DNA of 64,000 nucleotides, from assembly GCA_036873755.1 (NCBI GenBank), contig JAVTVY010039283.1:1-64000 (forward strand). The letters are read 5' to 3'. This stretch comes from Hanleya hanleyi (taxonomy: Eukaryota > Mollusca > Polyplacophora > Lepidopleurida > Hanleyidae). Position 1 is the first letter of the stretch, and every line of letters begins with the position of its first letter. Shown here in pieces: positions 22,787 through 34,750 of this stretch. The position numbers were made by a program, and so were the translations under genes. Below the pieces are notes generated by a model. That model saw nothing but the letters and a program-made list of their open reading frames with translations. It was not told the DNA's origin and searched no databases.

Positions 22787-25700
22787 TGTGAAGAAATGTA
22801 GTTATTTGTAACAGTGTAATATAAAATTCAGGTGTTGGACAGTACAGGCAGAGATTGACATCAATACCTGTAGATTGAATGGATAATTCGTGTCGTCCTA
22901 AACACAGAGTGTCTTTCGCTGCGCAAGGTGTGGCGGCTTTATCCCGATAAAAAGAGCGCCGTATAGTAGGACACCAATCTTTCCGAATTATGTTTAATGT
23001 GTTGGAACTATATAAATATATTCTGGGTGGAACAGTTGAATATATAGTGAATTGCGGTTTGGACATTTGCATTACTTTAATATCACTAGCGTTGACAGAA
23101 TGCTGCGGTGGTAAATTAATATATATATTACGGTGCTTCAAACGGTACGAGGAGACGACTACCGACCGGGAAGGATATTCTACAGATTCAGCCCTGTAGT
23201 TTACTATGCCAGAACAGTGATATTATGACATTCTCTTGGATAGATTCCTCTGGAGAGAAGTGGGAAATAACTTTTGGCAAAGTATAGACAGGGGTCTGTA
23301 AAACTGTGTGAGAGTGTCGGATTGTTTGGAGGTTATAGTATCGGTACACAGGCATTAGTAGGAAAGTATGTGGACTACGAGTACTCGTGCGTGAAGTAGA
23401 TGACAAACTTGCGGCACCGGACCAAGCGGCTATTCAGATAATCGCGTGTGTGTGATATTCTTTTTGATTTACCTGTTTCGAGGATATCAAGGCAAAAGGC
23501 AAAGATACAGAACAGGTACAGTGATATTTTGTGTATTGTTGACTTTAATGAAATTTTAATGTATTTACCTACAGGACGTAGAAAGAAATAACAGAACACA
23601 ACATATGATTTGTACAGAACATTTTATTAGGGTTCCATGCCAGCATGGCTGGAAACCTATTGTTTTTGCTATTATTATTTTTCTTCCGCCACATTTTGTG
23701 CGATTCGCCCAGTCAACACCGCCTCGCCGTTGGAGCTGAAACTTCATAGGCTTATTGGCCCACATGGGATCTAGTGCATATCCACCAATGAAGCCGATTG
23801 GTCGAAAGCCCTGGCGGCCATCTTGGATCGACCACAAAACCTATTAAGCTATTCATCTCCGCAACCGCTAAAGCGATCGAGGCGAAACTTGGTACACATA
23901 ATCAATGAAGTAGGCTCTCTCAAAATCTATTCCTACGATGTAGGCTACAGATCGCAAATTGTCCGGTAATGAGTCAGTCAGTCCATCCAAATCCTTTCGT
24001 CGGCAAAATAAGGAGAACCGTTGACATTAGAACCTTGATTTTTGGCATAAACGTGCATTAGGGCATTGTTACCAGCACGTTCTGATCTGAAATAATTCTG
24101 ATTAAAATTAGATTTATAATTAACACTTCAGTATATTGTTATAGATAAATGTATACTGTAGCCTTTAACGTGTATCCTATTTCACATCCAAACAATTCAT
24201 CATTGACCACATTCAGGTCAAATTACCCACTGCTGCTAAAAATACCCTGTCATCATCCTTTCCACTGTATGCCACATGGCCCTATTAAACAGAGAGTGTG
24301 CGACTTGGATTCAAGGGTTAAGACTTTGGAGGGAACTACAATTTTGACAGCAGAAATATGACCCCGCCATTTGCTGATTAGAGCGATAAAACAGGGTAGG
24401 CTAAATGGACCCTTTTCAATGCAGTATTTCTTGGCATGGATGTGAAAATATGAGGACATACTTTGGGGTTTTTTTGTACCTCTTGAATATTGACTATATA
24501 TCACACTTGGATATAATTTGAACAAAAAATTACATGTGTAAACAAAATATGTCTAAATTTCTCTTGTCATTTCAAATCTTGATCCATTTTGATTCCTTGA
24601 TTAGGGGATACAGAATCACTGCCACGGAGTGTGTTGGTATGTCACAGCAATTCCGATTCACACAACGAAGCTGAGGTGGTTTAACGTTTATCAATGAAGA
24701 AAATCACCGATCAACCGCCATTTAATATAATGTGAAACAAGAAAACCGGAATAGTACATTCATCAGATTGCCGATGCCCAAAATGTGTTGTCTCATATAT
24801 CTAGATAACAACGTGATGTAGAGACGCTATTTATTCGTCTTTGTACTGGTTATGCTCAGGAGAATGACATAGAATCTTGTGCATAGAAGGTGTTGGTCTT
24901 GAGTTGAATTACCGTAAACTACATAAATGCTACCTTTCTACTATAGTACTATATATAAAAATTTGTTGTATTGTTGGGAAAATAATGTGATTCAAAAAGT
25001 TGTTTTGATCCTGTACAAAGGGCACTGAAAACCATTAAAGAGATGTAAATGTATTTTCACACGTAAAGCTTGAAATCTACTGAACCTATATTATTCAATC
25101 TGTTTCCTTTAATTAAAAAATTGTAAAATTAAATCGGCGATCGTTATTTATTTTGGAACGAAGGCGCATTAGGAGACTGTTACCAACAAGTTCTGAGCTG
25201 ACCTACTTTTGATGAAAATTTCTGGTGATTTTTGATGAAAATCACTGGCGATTCTGACTTGGGCGGTGCCCATCTTAATATAGGCAGGATTTCAACTGGG
25301 GGTGGGGATTTCCAAGAGTTCAGTTCGCGTTCGAGTCCTAATGCCTACTGTACTTCGTAGGTCCTGTGACGTTAGTCACACTGCCATGTTTGAAAAGTTG
25401 CTCCGTAAAACAAAATGGCCGCCATCGGCCAATCAAAATAGCCGGATTTTTAAGTAACGGATTTGGACGGGAAAAGTGACGAAATATATGGTATATGATA
25501 CGGCGATCACGAATATGTAAGAAGTTTGTGCCTAGGTCACGTGGTTTGACCGCCATCTTGAATTTTGTCAGAAACGGAACACATCTTGTACAGGCTATAA
25601 CTCTGGAACTACCGGGCGTACAGCCTTGCCGTTTGTTGCATTATATTCTCCAGGAGCAGCTCTTTCGGAAATATGCCATCCTTTTTAACGCAAGTTAAAC

Positions 25701-28185
25701 ATTTGCCATTATAGAGGAATCAAAATTGTCAAATTTTCAAATAATGCCGAAAATCACATAATTTGAGAAGTAATTCTGTTCAATATTACACAAACAACGA
25801 TTCGGATTATTCTGAGTTTTGCTATACGTACTCCTTGTATAACTGCTATGATGGCAGTGAAATTGCAGCATGATCGTATTAACAGTTTCGGAGGTACGGT
25901 AAAACGTGAAAGTTGAGTAGGTCTGAGCATATGGCTGAAAGTATACTTCACAAAAGCAAACTGTCAGAAGCGCCATCTCCGGGCGACCAATTTCCATGCT
26001 CAAATTTCCCCATTCAAGCCTTTGTCTGAACTACAGGTACCGTTTTCTGTACCTATTTCAACGTACTAACATTTTGATTTTGACGAAGGAACGATTTAGG
26101 GCGCAAACAAAGACCAGAAACGTGTTTCCCACGTCTTGCTGACCAAGAAAATGTGTTTTTTGAAGCTCTAAATCCATTTATTAGGGTTCCGTGGCTGGAA
26201 ACCTATTGTTTTTGCTATTATTATTATTTTTCTTCCGCCACATTTTGTGCGATTCGCCCAGTCAACACCGCCTCACCGTTGGAGCTGGAACTTCATAGGC
26301 TTATAATTTGGCCCACATGGGATCTAGTGCATATCCACCAATGAAGCCGATTGGTCGAAACCCCTGGCGGCCATCTTGGATCGACCACAAAACCTATTAA
26401 GCTCTTGATCTCCGCAACCGCTAAAGCGATCGACGCGAAACTTGGTACACATAATCAATGAAGTAGGCTCTCTCAAAAGTCTATTTGAAAAGTTGCTCCG
26501 TAAAAGAAAATGACCGCCATCGGGCAATCAAAATAGCCGGGTTTTCAAGTAACGGATTTGGACGGGAAAAGTGACGAAATATATCGTATATGATACGGCG
26601 ATCACGAATATGTAAAAGTTTTGTTCCTAGGTCACGTGGTTTGGCCGCCATCTTGAATTTTGTTAAAATCGGAACATGTCTTGTACAGGCTAGAACTCTG
26701 GAACTACGGAAGGTACAGTCTTGCAGTTTGTTGCATTATATTGTCCAGGAGCAGCTCTTTCGGAAATATGCCGAATTTTTACGTAGCTTCTATAGTTTTC
26801 CCGCTATTGTCAAATGTATCTCATCCAAATTTGCGAATTAAGCGATTGTCCTTCAGTGGTAACTATGTAATCTTGTGCCATTCGTCCAGTCAACACCGCC
26901 TCACCATTGGAGCTGAAACTTCATAGGTTGATTGCCCGACATGGAATCTAGTGCATATACACCAATGAAGCCGATTGGTCGAAACTCCTGGCGGCCATCT
27001 TGGATTGACCACAAAACCTGTTAAGCTATTCATCTTCGGGACTGTTGAAGCGATCGACGCGAAACTTGGTACACATAATTAATGCAGTGGGCTCTCTCAA
27101 ACCGTTATTTGAAAGGTTGCTATGCAAAACAAAACGGCCGCCATGGGTCAATCAAAATGGTCGGATTTTCAAGTAAGGGATTTGGACGGAGAAAGTGACG
27201 AAATATATGTTATATGATACGGCCATCATGAATATGTAAAAAGTTTGCATCTAGGTCACGTGGTTTGGCTGCCATCTTGAATTTTGAACAGGCTAGAACT
27301 CTGGAACTACGGGACTACGGGTTTGTTGCATTATATTGTCCAGGAGCAGCTCTTTCGGAAATATGCGAACCATTCCAACCAAGCATCAATAGTGTTCCCG
27401 CTATTCTCAAATGTGGCTCAAACAAATTCGCGAAATGACGGATTAACTGTGTAGGTTAGATGTACGTTCCTAAATTAAATTAATACAACAAATTCACTTA
27501 GACATATAAAGAATACAAGAGCATAAACTTTTCAAAAATGCGAATACATCACACAAGCAAAAGACTCACATAGAAAACAAATATACTGCTTTTATAACTT
27601 TTTCATTTCCATTCATGTCTCGATTATCTCCCTTCCTTCGCATCTGTTGCTATCGCGTTTTCTAGTTGGACATCGACCATCTCAACCTTGATAATGGACG
27701 GTTATTCCCACAACAACTGAAATTTCGACATATTGTTCAATATGCACGGCACAGTGGCCAAAAATTGTGTTTTCTATAGAATTCTAAATTCATAACTTTA
27801 TTATTAGGGTGCCAAGCCGTATGGCTTCCGGTTCCAGTGTTGTTGCTTCATTGCCTGTAATGGCGCATGGAACCCGATGATTGCAGCTTGCTGCTATATT
27901 TTGATTTATTATGCAATTGACAATACGTACATATACTGGTGAGGATAGTGAATCAAGGAACGTTGGGTAATATTGTATTCGTTAATAGGGTTTCAGATAT
28001 ATTTGAGAACGTATATTCTCATGACGGAGTATGACACAGAATACATTTCATTTGTATATGTATATATGTTGTTTATTTATATATGCTTATTAAATGTTTT
28101 TGCAACATAAATGGATGGTCTGTTTTGAATGAAGGGCTTAGAAGAATCGTCTAGATTAGTCTAAATTTATATTCAATCTATGACA
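22787..28185 (+). repeat. 5' LTR, interrupted by a 4.3-kb insertion
   Basis: LTR sequence occupies 22787-23628 and 27901-28185, about 1.13 kb in total; the pieces join to match the 3' LTR. A TATAAATA box at 23011-23018 is a possible promoter element (the 3' LTR has TGTAAATA there). Relative to the 3' LTR it lacks about 40 bp shortly after the start (the CCCTAGAGTAACACCCCTAG segment). Confidence 0.9.
23629..27900. mobile_element. Composite of GGGTTCC-type repeats inserted in the 5' LTR
   Basis: The insertion starts AGGGTTCCATGCCAGCATGG. At least three diverged copies of one module are present (about 23629-24000 plus 25290-25700, 26177-26840 and 26880-27430). Each contains GCGATTCGCCCAGTCAACAC, GGCGGCCATCTTGGAT and CGAAACTTGGTACACATAA, and the later part has AGGAGCAGCTCTTTCGGAAA. 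The right end again has an AGGGTGCCAAGCC / GGAACCC-like pair. No intact ORF or transposase is recognised. It entered a LTR that was already in place. Confidence 0.75.
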
Positions 28186-28187
28186 TT

Positions 28188-28205
28188 TGGTGGCAGCGGT
28201 GGGAT
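28188..28205 (+). other. Primer binding site, tRNA-Leu
   Basis: TGGTGGCAGCGGTGGGAT begins two bases after the 5' LTR. It is complementary to the 3' end of an animal tRNA-Leu (ATCCCACCGCTGCCA plus the added CCA), so minus-strand DNA synthesis would be primed by tRNA-Leu. Confidence 0.88.
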
Positions 28206-28396
28206 GTTAGCGTAAAAAATTCCTCATTCCCCAGTCTGTCAGATTATCGATTTTATATTCGTGTGCCTGATTCATACTGAATTGCAATTTACATGGAATG
28301 TTCAATTTGTTATGCATCAAATCCAACATTTGGAGACAACAATGCACTGGTAGGGCAAAGCATATTCTATATCTGCTTCTTTTGTGTACGCTAACC

Positions 28397-29290
28397 ATGG
28401 ATGTAGCGGCGCTTGTCAATGCGGGGTCAAAGCTAGGTTTAGTAGACGCTGAACTTATGAACTGGGTTTCTGACCAACAGAAAATTGCTAGGGATATAAG
28501 GGCCCAGGAAAGAGATCTAGAACAAGAAAAACTAGAAAGAATAGAGAAAGAGAGTGAATTAGAAAAGGTAAAACGTCAAGGCAGTGTAGGAGGTGAAGTT
28601 GGGGTAGATGTTGTTGGCTCGAGGGCAAAATCTCCAAAGTTGCCTTCCTTTGATGATAGGAAATATGAACTGGATGCCTACATTCAAAGATTTGAACATT
28701 TTGCTAGCAGTCCAGGATGGAACAGGCGGACTTGGAGCACAAACCTGGCCGCTCTGTTATCTGGCAAGGCCCTAGAAGGGTATTCGAGATTAGCAGAAAC
28801 TGGAGCAATGACTGTGCCATTTTGAAGGCTGCATTACTAAAACGGTATCAGTTAACAGAAGAAGGATATCGTCTCAAGTTTAGGGAGTGCAAGCCAAGGT
28901 GGGTGAAACGGCAGGACAGTTTCTAGTTCCTATGGAAGCATATTTGTCCAGATGGATGGAGTTAGGAGAGGCCTAAAAGATTTGATGTTAAGGGAGCAGT
29001 TTGTGGTATCCTGTGGTAGAGACTTAGCTGTTTTTCTTAAGGAACGCACTTCCAAGAGTGCAAAAGAAATGGCCGATCTAGCGGACACTTTCTTAGAGGC
29101 ACATGGATGTGGTTTTACCTCGCTAGCCAGTGGGTCCAAACGAGCCAGCCAGGGTGCGAGACAGACAGATTGTGGCGTCTGGAATACGCAAACCAGGTCA
29201 AAGGAACAATCTGGTCCTCAGAGATGTTACATATGTAGCAGGATTTCGCATTTTCAAAAAGACTGTCCTGAAAATAAGTCCAAGGATTAC
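28397..29290 (+). pseudogene. gag of the Gmr1-type element
   Basis: The start is taken at ATG 28397 in ACCATGG context. An N-terminal coiled-coil-like Glu/Lys/Arg-rich segment (28470-28590) is followed by a retrotransposon-gag core starting near KLPSFDDRKYELDAYIQRF (28630). The frame is lost near 28800, 28900 and 28960 and is recovered in other frames, ending with a zinc knuckle CYICSRISHFQKDC (CX2CX4HX4C, about 29225-29266). Gag would form the particle shell and bind RNA through the knuckle. At least three frameshifts make it non-functional. Confidence 0.85.
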
Positions 29291-29962
29291 CGAGGAAAAC
29301 GGGGTGACAAGAAAAACTGGTATGGCAGTGGATCGTTCAATTATCAAAATAGACAGGGTGTAGGTCACGTGGCCCAGTTCACGCGTGGATCAAAACACGA
29401 GTCCTGGACAAAGGATAGTCGCGACGAAGATAATTATTCTACGCCGGTAATTTCTGCACTCTGTGATGACGCCAGCAAGAGTAAACAGGATCTCATCTCT
29501 GTGATGCCTGTTATTCAAGGTTATGTGGGAAACCATAGAGTTATAGTGCTGAGAGATACTGGGTGTACAGGTGTCGTGATTAGACGTAGCTTGGTGAAGG
29601 GCTCTACTCTTACAGGAAAACTCCAACGGTGTATAATGCTGGACGGAAGTGTTATCCAAGCGCCATTAGCTACTGTCGAGATAGACACACCGTACTACAC
29701 AGGTGAGGTACAGGCACTCTGTCTACGACAGCCCCTATATGACCTGATCATTGGCAATATACCTGGAGCCAGGGATCATGGAGACCCTGCTGGTGATTGG
29801 AACTCGAAGGGTCAAGATAATGTCAACGTTCAAACAAGGGCTCAGAAACTTCGAGATCGGAAGGGTCTACAGCCACTTAAGTTCCCGGAGGAAATAGGCG
29901 AAGTTACCTATGAGGAGTTTATATCAAGATCCGTCTTTAGTAAAAATAAAGCCTATGGCTGA
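29291..29962 (+). pseudogene. Retropepsin-like protease region of the Gmr1-type element
   Basis: It lies in the same open frame as the zinc knuckle (28952-29962). The active-site triplet is in VLRDTGCTGVVIRRSLV (about 29553-29600), and a C-terminal flap-to-hydrophobic segment is YDLIIGNIPGARD (about 29737-29775). The protease would cleave the Gag-Pol polyprotein. The domain itself looks unbroken, but its upstream gag is frameshifted and the frame ends in TGA before integrase. Confidence 0.85.
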
Positions 29963-30020
29963 CAGTGGGGAAACTCTGTCTTACGAAAACGGCGGAGAGA
30001 GTCGATTTGTGTACAAGTGA

Positions 30021-31060
30021 TTGTTGTGTAGAATATATTGCACAACTGATGGCAAGGAGAATAAACAGTTGGTTGCAACACGTGGGCTGGGAAGAAATGT
30101 GATGAAAGTGGTTCATGAATCCGTCATGGGAGGACACCTCGGGATGAATAAGACGAGGGCAAAAGTGCCATTACAGAATCTTCCTCTCATAGATGTGCCT
30201 TTTCAACGTGTAGCGGTCGACATTGTCGGGCCAATCACTCCAGCTACTGATAGAGGTAACCGGTATATACTGACCTACATGGACTATGCAACACGCTATC
30301 CGGAGGCAGCTGCTTTACCTAGTATAGAAACGGAACGTGTCGCTGAAGCGTTAGTAGAGTTTTACTCCCGACTTGGAATCCCGGAAACCATATTGTCTGA
30401 CCAGGATGGACAGTTCCTGTCTGATGTCATGAAAGAGGTCAATCGACTGTTATATATCGGGCAGATGGTCACAACTCCCAACCATCCAGCATGTAATGGT
30501 TTAGTGGAGAAATTCAATGGTACTTTGAAAAGTATGCTCAAGAAAATGTGTGCAGAAAAGCCCGGGGACTGGAATCGCTATATTCATCCTTTGCTCTTTG
30601 CATACAGAGAAGTTTCGCAGTCCAGCCTAGGATTTTCACCATTTGAATTATTGTACGGAAGAACTGCTTGAGGACCAATGCACGTTCGAAAAGAGTTGTG
30701 GTCCAAGGATATTCCAGACATTGAGATCAAATCCACATACCAATATGTGTTGCACTTGAAGAACCGCCTTGAAGTTACGTGTGAGTTGGCACAGACTGAA
30801 CAGAAAAAGAGTCAAGACAAGCAGAGAAAGTTGTACGACCGATCCACAAAGGCAAGAACACTTAAGCCTGGAGATCAAGTACTGGTCTTACTGCCTACTG
30901 ACAGTCACAATCCTTTGATGCATTGAAAGGGTCCATACCAGGTTCTGGAGAGAGTACATGAGGTCGATTATAAGGTTCAGTTTCCTGGGGAAAACGAAAA
31001 CCTTACACATCAATCTTTTGAAGAAGTTCATCTCGAGAGATGTTATCGAGGAAACCACAA
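30021..31060 (+). pseudogene. Integrase of the Gmr1-type element, upstream of RT
   Basis: Part of an HHCC zinc domain (VVHESVMGGHLGMNKTR) runs straight into the core PLQNLPLIDVPFQRVAVDIVG, so the second half of the zinc domain (the CxxC part) seems deleted. The DDE core keeps D in AVDIVG, D in LSDQDGQF and E in NGLVEKFNGTLK. The C-terminal part has LKPGDQVLVLLP and a decayed chromatin-binding-like tail with HINLLKKF. TGA stops interrupt it at 30669-30671 and 30924-30926, and a frameshift lies near 31000. The enzyme would insert the cDNA into host DNA. Its position before reverse transcriptase is the diagnostic feature. Confidence 0.9.
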
Positions 31061-31215
31061 GTGCCGGAATATTCTGGTATGCAGCAGCAGCTGTAATTGA
31101 GGAAGACTGCAGCAGTGACCCCATGATAATGATTGATCTACCACCATTCGATGTAAAGAAATCGTATAAAGATGTGAACATTTCCAATGAGCTGACATCA
31201 GAACAGTGACCAGAT

Positions 31216-32601
31216 ATGGAGAAAATTCTTGAGGAATTCCAAGATGTTTTCTCGGGTGTTCCAGGTCGCACTACAGCTGGTGAACATAGCATAGAATTGA
31301 TTACTGATGTTCCAGTCCGACAAAGGTCGTATCCAACACCACTAGCCACGCAAGACATCAACAAAGAGGTGGACGACATGTTGAAAATGGGCGTGATAGA
31401 GCCTTCTAGTTCACCGTATGCTTCACCGATTGTGATAGTCAAGAAACCAGGTGGGTCAAATCGCTTCTGCATAGGCTTCAGAAAACTGAAACAATTAACT
31501 GTTTTTGACGCAGAACCCATGACGCAACCGGAAGCTATATTCTCCAAACTTAGTTTGAACAAATTCCTTTCGAAAATTGACTTGGCAAAGGGATACTGGC
31601 AACTGGCAATGGAGCAGAGTTCCAAGAAGAAAACGGCATTGCCCACACCATCGGGCCTGTACCATTTTACTGTTATGCCGTTTGGCCTCGTCAATTCTGC
31701 TTCTTCGTTCAACCGAACTGTTCGCAAAGTCCTGAAAGGTATCGACGACTGTGAGGCATTTGTGGATGACATTCTAGTCCATACAGACACATGGGCTGAA
31801 CACTGTGTGGTGCTACGCAAGGTGTTACAGCGCCGTAGGGACGCAAATCTTCGTGCAAGGCCAACAAAGTGTTCTCTAGGATATACTGAAATGGACTATT
31901 TGGGTTCTGTAATTGGCGATCTTCGAATTAAACCCCAGATGGAGAAGGTTAGTGCCATTGAAAACGCAGAGCGTCCAACAACTAAGAATTCAGTCCGTGC
32001 ATTCCTGTGAACAATTGGCTCCTACAAGAGGTTTGTTCCACATTTCAGTGAAATCGCCATTCCACTGATTAATCTGACCAAAAAGGGTCAACCAAAGAAG
32101 GTTGTGTGGGGACCTGAGCAGGAACATTCGTTCGGAACTTTGAAGCGCTTGCTAACAACCAGTACCATTCTCAGGACACCGGACTTGACAAAACCTTTTC
32201 TTCTACGAACTGATGCATCTGCTACCGGCATAGGTGCTGTGCTCCTGCAGCAGCATGATGGAGAGAAGTTTCCAGTGGTGTATCTCAGCAGAAAGCTATT
32301 GGACCGAGAGCGACGATATTCCGTTATAGAACGCGAGAGCCTGGCCATCGTGTGGGCCATACAGAAGCTACAGCAGTATCTATATGGCCAGGAGTTCTTG
32401 CTGGAAACCGATCACAGGCCGTTGATCTATCTAAACAAAAGTAAAGGGACAAATGCGCGAATCATGCGGTGGGCGTTGGAGCTTCAGCCTTACAGATTCC
32501 GGATAGAAGCACTTCCCGGAAAACACAACGCCACTGCGAACTATTTGTCGAGATCAACTGACCATAAACTCTTTGAGAACTTCCATGGAGTAAGTGTCTA
32601 G
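31216..32601 (+). pseudogene. Reverse transcriptase-RNase H of the Gmr1-type element
   Basis: One frame holds RT and RNase H, interrupted by a single TGA at 32008-32010 where a glycine is expected in the family. RT motifs: VIEPSSSPYASPIVIVKK, KIDLAKGYWQL with the first catalytic Asp, MPFGLVNSASSF, and the catalytic box FVDD (residues 182-185 from 31216). CVDYRKL is changed to CIGFRKL. The RNase H part has LRTDASATGIGAVL, ERESLAIVWA and TDHRPL, with key acidic residues kept, ending TANYLSRS near 32550. Upstream a TGA at 31207-31209 separates it from integrase in the same frame. The element ends without a downstream integrase. Confidence 0.93.
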
Positions 32602-32669
32602 GGTCTCAACTACCTACTACAACTATCACCCCGTAACTAGATAAGTAAAAATATGCTTGCTTATTTTCT

Positions 32670-32682
32670 AAGAGGGGAGGAG
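32670..32682 (+). other. Polypurine tract
   Basis: AAGAGGGGAGGAG directly abuts the first TG of the 3' LTR, the expected plus-strand primer site. Confidence 0.88.
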
Positions 32683-34745
32683 TGTGAAGAAATGTAGTTA
32701 TTTATAAATGCCCTAGAGTAACACCCCTAGAGACCCTCTTCATTGCTGTGTAATATAAAATTCAGGTGTTGGACAGTACACGAAGAGATTGACATAGGTT
32801 ATCATTACCTGTAGATTAAATGGATAATTCGTGTCGTCCTAAATACAGAGCGTCTTTCGCTGCGCATGATGTGGCGACTTTATCCCGATAAAAACAGCTC
32901 CGTGTAATAGAACACCAATCTTTCCGAAGTATATTTAATGTGTTGGAACTATGTAAATATATTCTGGGTGGAACATTTGAATATATAGTGAATTGCGGTT
33001 TGGACATTTGCATGACTTTAATATCACTAGCGTTGACAGAATGCTGCCGTGGTAAAATAATATATATAGTACGGTGCTTCGAACGGTACGGGGAGACGAA
33101 TACCGACCTGGAAGGATATTCTACAGATTCAGCCCTGTAGTTTACTATGTCAGAACAGTGATATTATGACATCCTCTGGAGAGAAGTGGGAAATAACTTT
33201 TGGCAAGGTATAGACAGGGATCTGTAAAACTGTGTGAGAGTGTCGGACTGTTTGGAGGTTATAGTATCGGTACACAGGCATTGGTAGGAAAGTATGTGGA
33301 CTACGAGTACTCGTGCGTGAAGTAGATGACAAACTGTCGGCACCGGACGAAGCGGTTATTCAGATAATCGCGTGTGTGTGATATTCTTTTGGATTTACCT
33401 GTTTCGAGGATATCAAGGCAAAGGCAAAGATACAGAATAGGTACAGTGACATTTTGTGTATTGTTGACTTTAATGAAATTTTAATGTATTGACCTACAGG
33501 ACGTAGAAAGAAATAACAGAACACAACATATGATTTGTACAGAACATTTTATTTGATTTATTATACAATTGGCATCACGTACATATACTGGTGAGGATAG
33601 TGAATCAAGGAACGTTGGGTAATATTGTATACGTTAAAGGAAAGGTTCGGGTATGGTAAAGCTATATTTCAACTGAAAGAGCTAGTCAAATGGTATTCAA
33701 CTGTATTTTTTTTTAATTTTTGGAATTTATTTTAACACAGAAATAGTTAACCAAATGCTGTGATACCGTCAAATTTACCGAACTCCAGGAAAGCGCCATT
33801 GTATTGTCACGTGACTTATTTTAGCCAATAGGAGTAAAACTATGTAAAACAGTGTGACGTAAGTGGAAGGCAGAACATATGTTGACAGCACGAAGCTGCG
33901 TGTGCAAAGGTGCAAGTTTGACGGTGTAAACATTGGCAAGAATTACTTCAAATACTAAATAGCTCATACCATTTTCATTTCTAGTTGCCAGAGCGCGGCT
34001 TTGCTCGCTCTCCCAACAGCGAAGACACTCGATCTCTCCCGTAAGCGGTCGATGAGAGCAGCGTGTGCACCGGCGACACCATACATGGAGTACATGGTGT
34101 ACTAAATTTTCCACGCGGGCTTCTGCCTTCATTTCGTAGCCTGTCTCGCTTTACAGCTGCTATCCCCACAGCTCTGATCTCCGTATCTGAGCGTTTTTGG
34201 TAGCCCTGAAGACCAAACACAGCTTCCTCATCGCTTTCACCGCTGGAGTCGGGAACTGCCGCCCGTCGACATGATTTCACTCAACTTCGACTGAAAACCC
34301 CGTGCTTCACGTATATTACCCAAGCAGACAGAAGAGTTCCAAGCCTTTCCTCTACGTCATATCCGCCTTCTGGATACGATACAATGGCGGCGCCCTATCT
34401 CTGCGAGTTCGCGGTTTTAAAATGATTAGTACTCCTTCAAAAAAAAATTTTAAAATCAGAAAATATATCTTCTGGGTTTAATTTGGTGAGTTGTAATAAT
34501 ATGTATCAAAGACAACCAAACCCGAACTTTTCCTTTAAAAATACGCTGATAGGGTTTCAGATATATTTTTGAGAACGTATATTCTCATGACGGAGTATGA
34601 CACAGAATACATTTCATTTGTATATATGTTGTTTATTTATATATGCTTATTAAATGTTTTTGCAACATAAATGGATGGTCTGCTTTGACTGAAGGGCTTG
34701 GAGGAATCTTCTAGATTAGTCTAAATTAATATTCAATCTATGACA
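32683..34745 (+). repeat. 3' LTR, interrupted by a 0.9-kb insertion
   Basis: LTR sequence occupies 32683-33637 and about 34550-34745. The interruption differs from the one in the 5' LTR. The end TGACA at 34741-34745 is followed by AGTGG, the target duplication. Confidence 0.92.
33634..34538. mobile_element. TTAA-flanked DNA transposon remnant in the 3' LTR
   Basis: Inverted ends TTAAAGGAAAGGTTCGGGT and its partner (ACCCGAACTTTTCCTTTAA reversed orientation) bound the insertion. The uninterrupted 5' LTR has a single TTAA at this point, as expected for TTAA-targeting elements (piggyBac or Kolobok type). An extra ~11 bp resembling the left flank (ATACGCTGA against ATACGTTAA) follows the right end, so a 9-bp duplication is an alternative reading. 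On the minus strand near 34050-34125 a Cys-rich segment WCRRCTRCSHRPLTGEIECL resembles the P2X7-type C-terminal Cys domain found in some invertebrate transposons. The frame is broken. Confidence 0.65.
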
Positions 34746-34750
34746 AGTGG

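Larger units (their letters stand above)
22787..34745 (+). mobile_element. Gmr1-type Ty3/Gypsy LTR retrotransposon, complete outline but defective
   Basis: Both LTRs begin TGTGAAGAAATGTAG and end ATTCAATCTATGACA (TG..CA). The element is bounded by the 5-bp target duplication AGTGG (22782-22786 and 34746-34750). A primer site follows the 5' LTR and a polypurine tract precedes the 3' LTR. The coding order is gag, protease, integrase, reverse transcriptase, RNase H; the integrase-first order is the hallmark of the Gmr1 group and unlike canonical Ty3/Gypsy. Frameshifts in gag and after integrase plus several in-frame stops make it non-autonomous. Shared LTR segments differ visibly, by eye at roughly one base in 12 to 20, so the insertion is not recent. 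Both LTRs carry later insertions. Confidence 0.93.

Noticed and set aside
30888..31820. A 310-codon minus-strand ORF opposite the retrotransposon RT
   Set aside because: It is the antisense of recognisable integrase and RT codons; its Ser-rich translation has no domain of its own.
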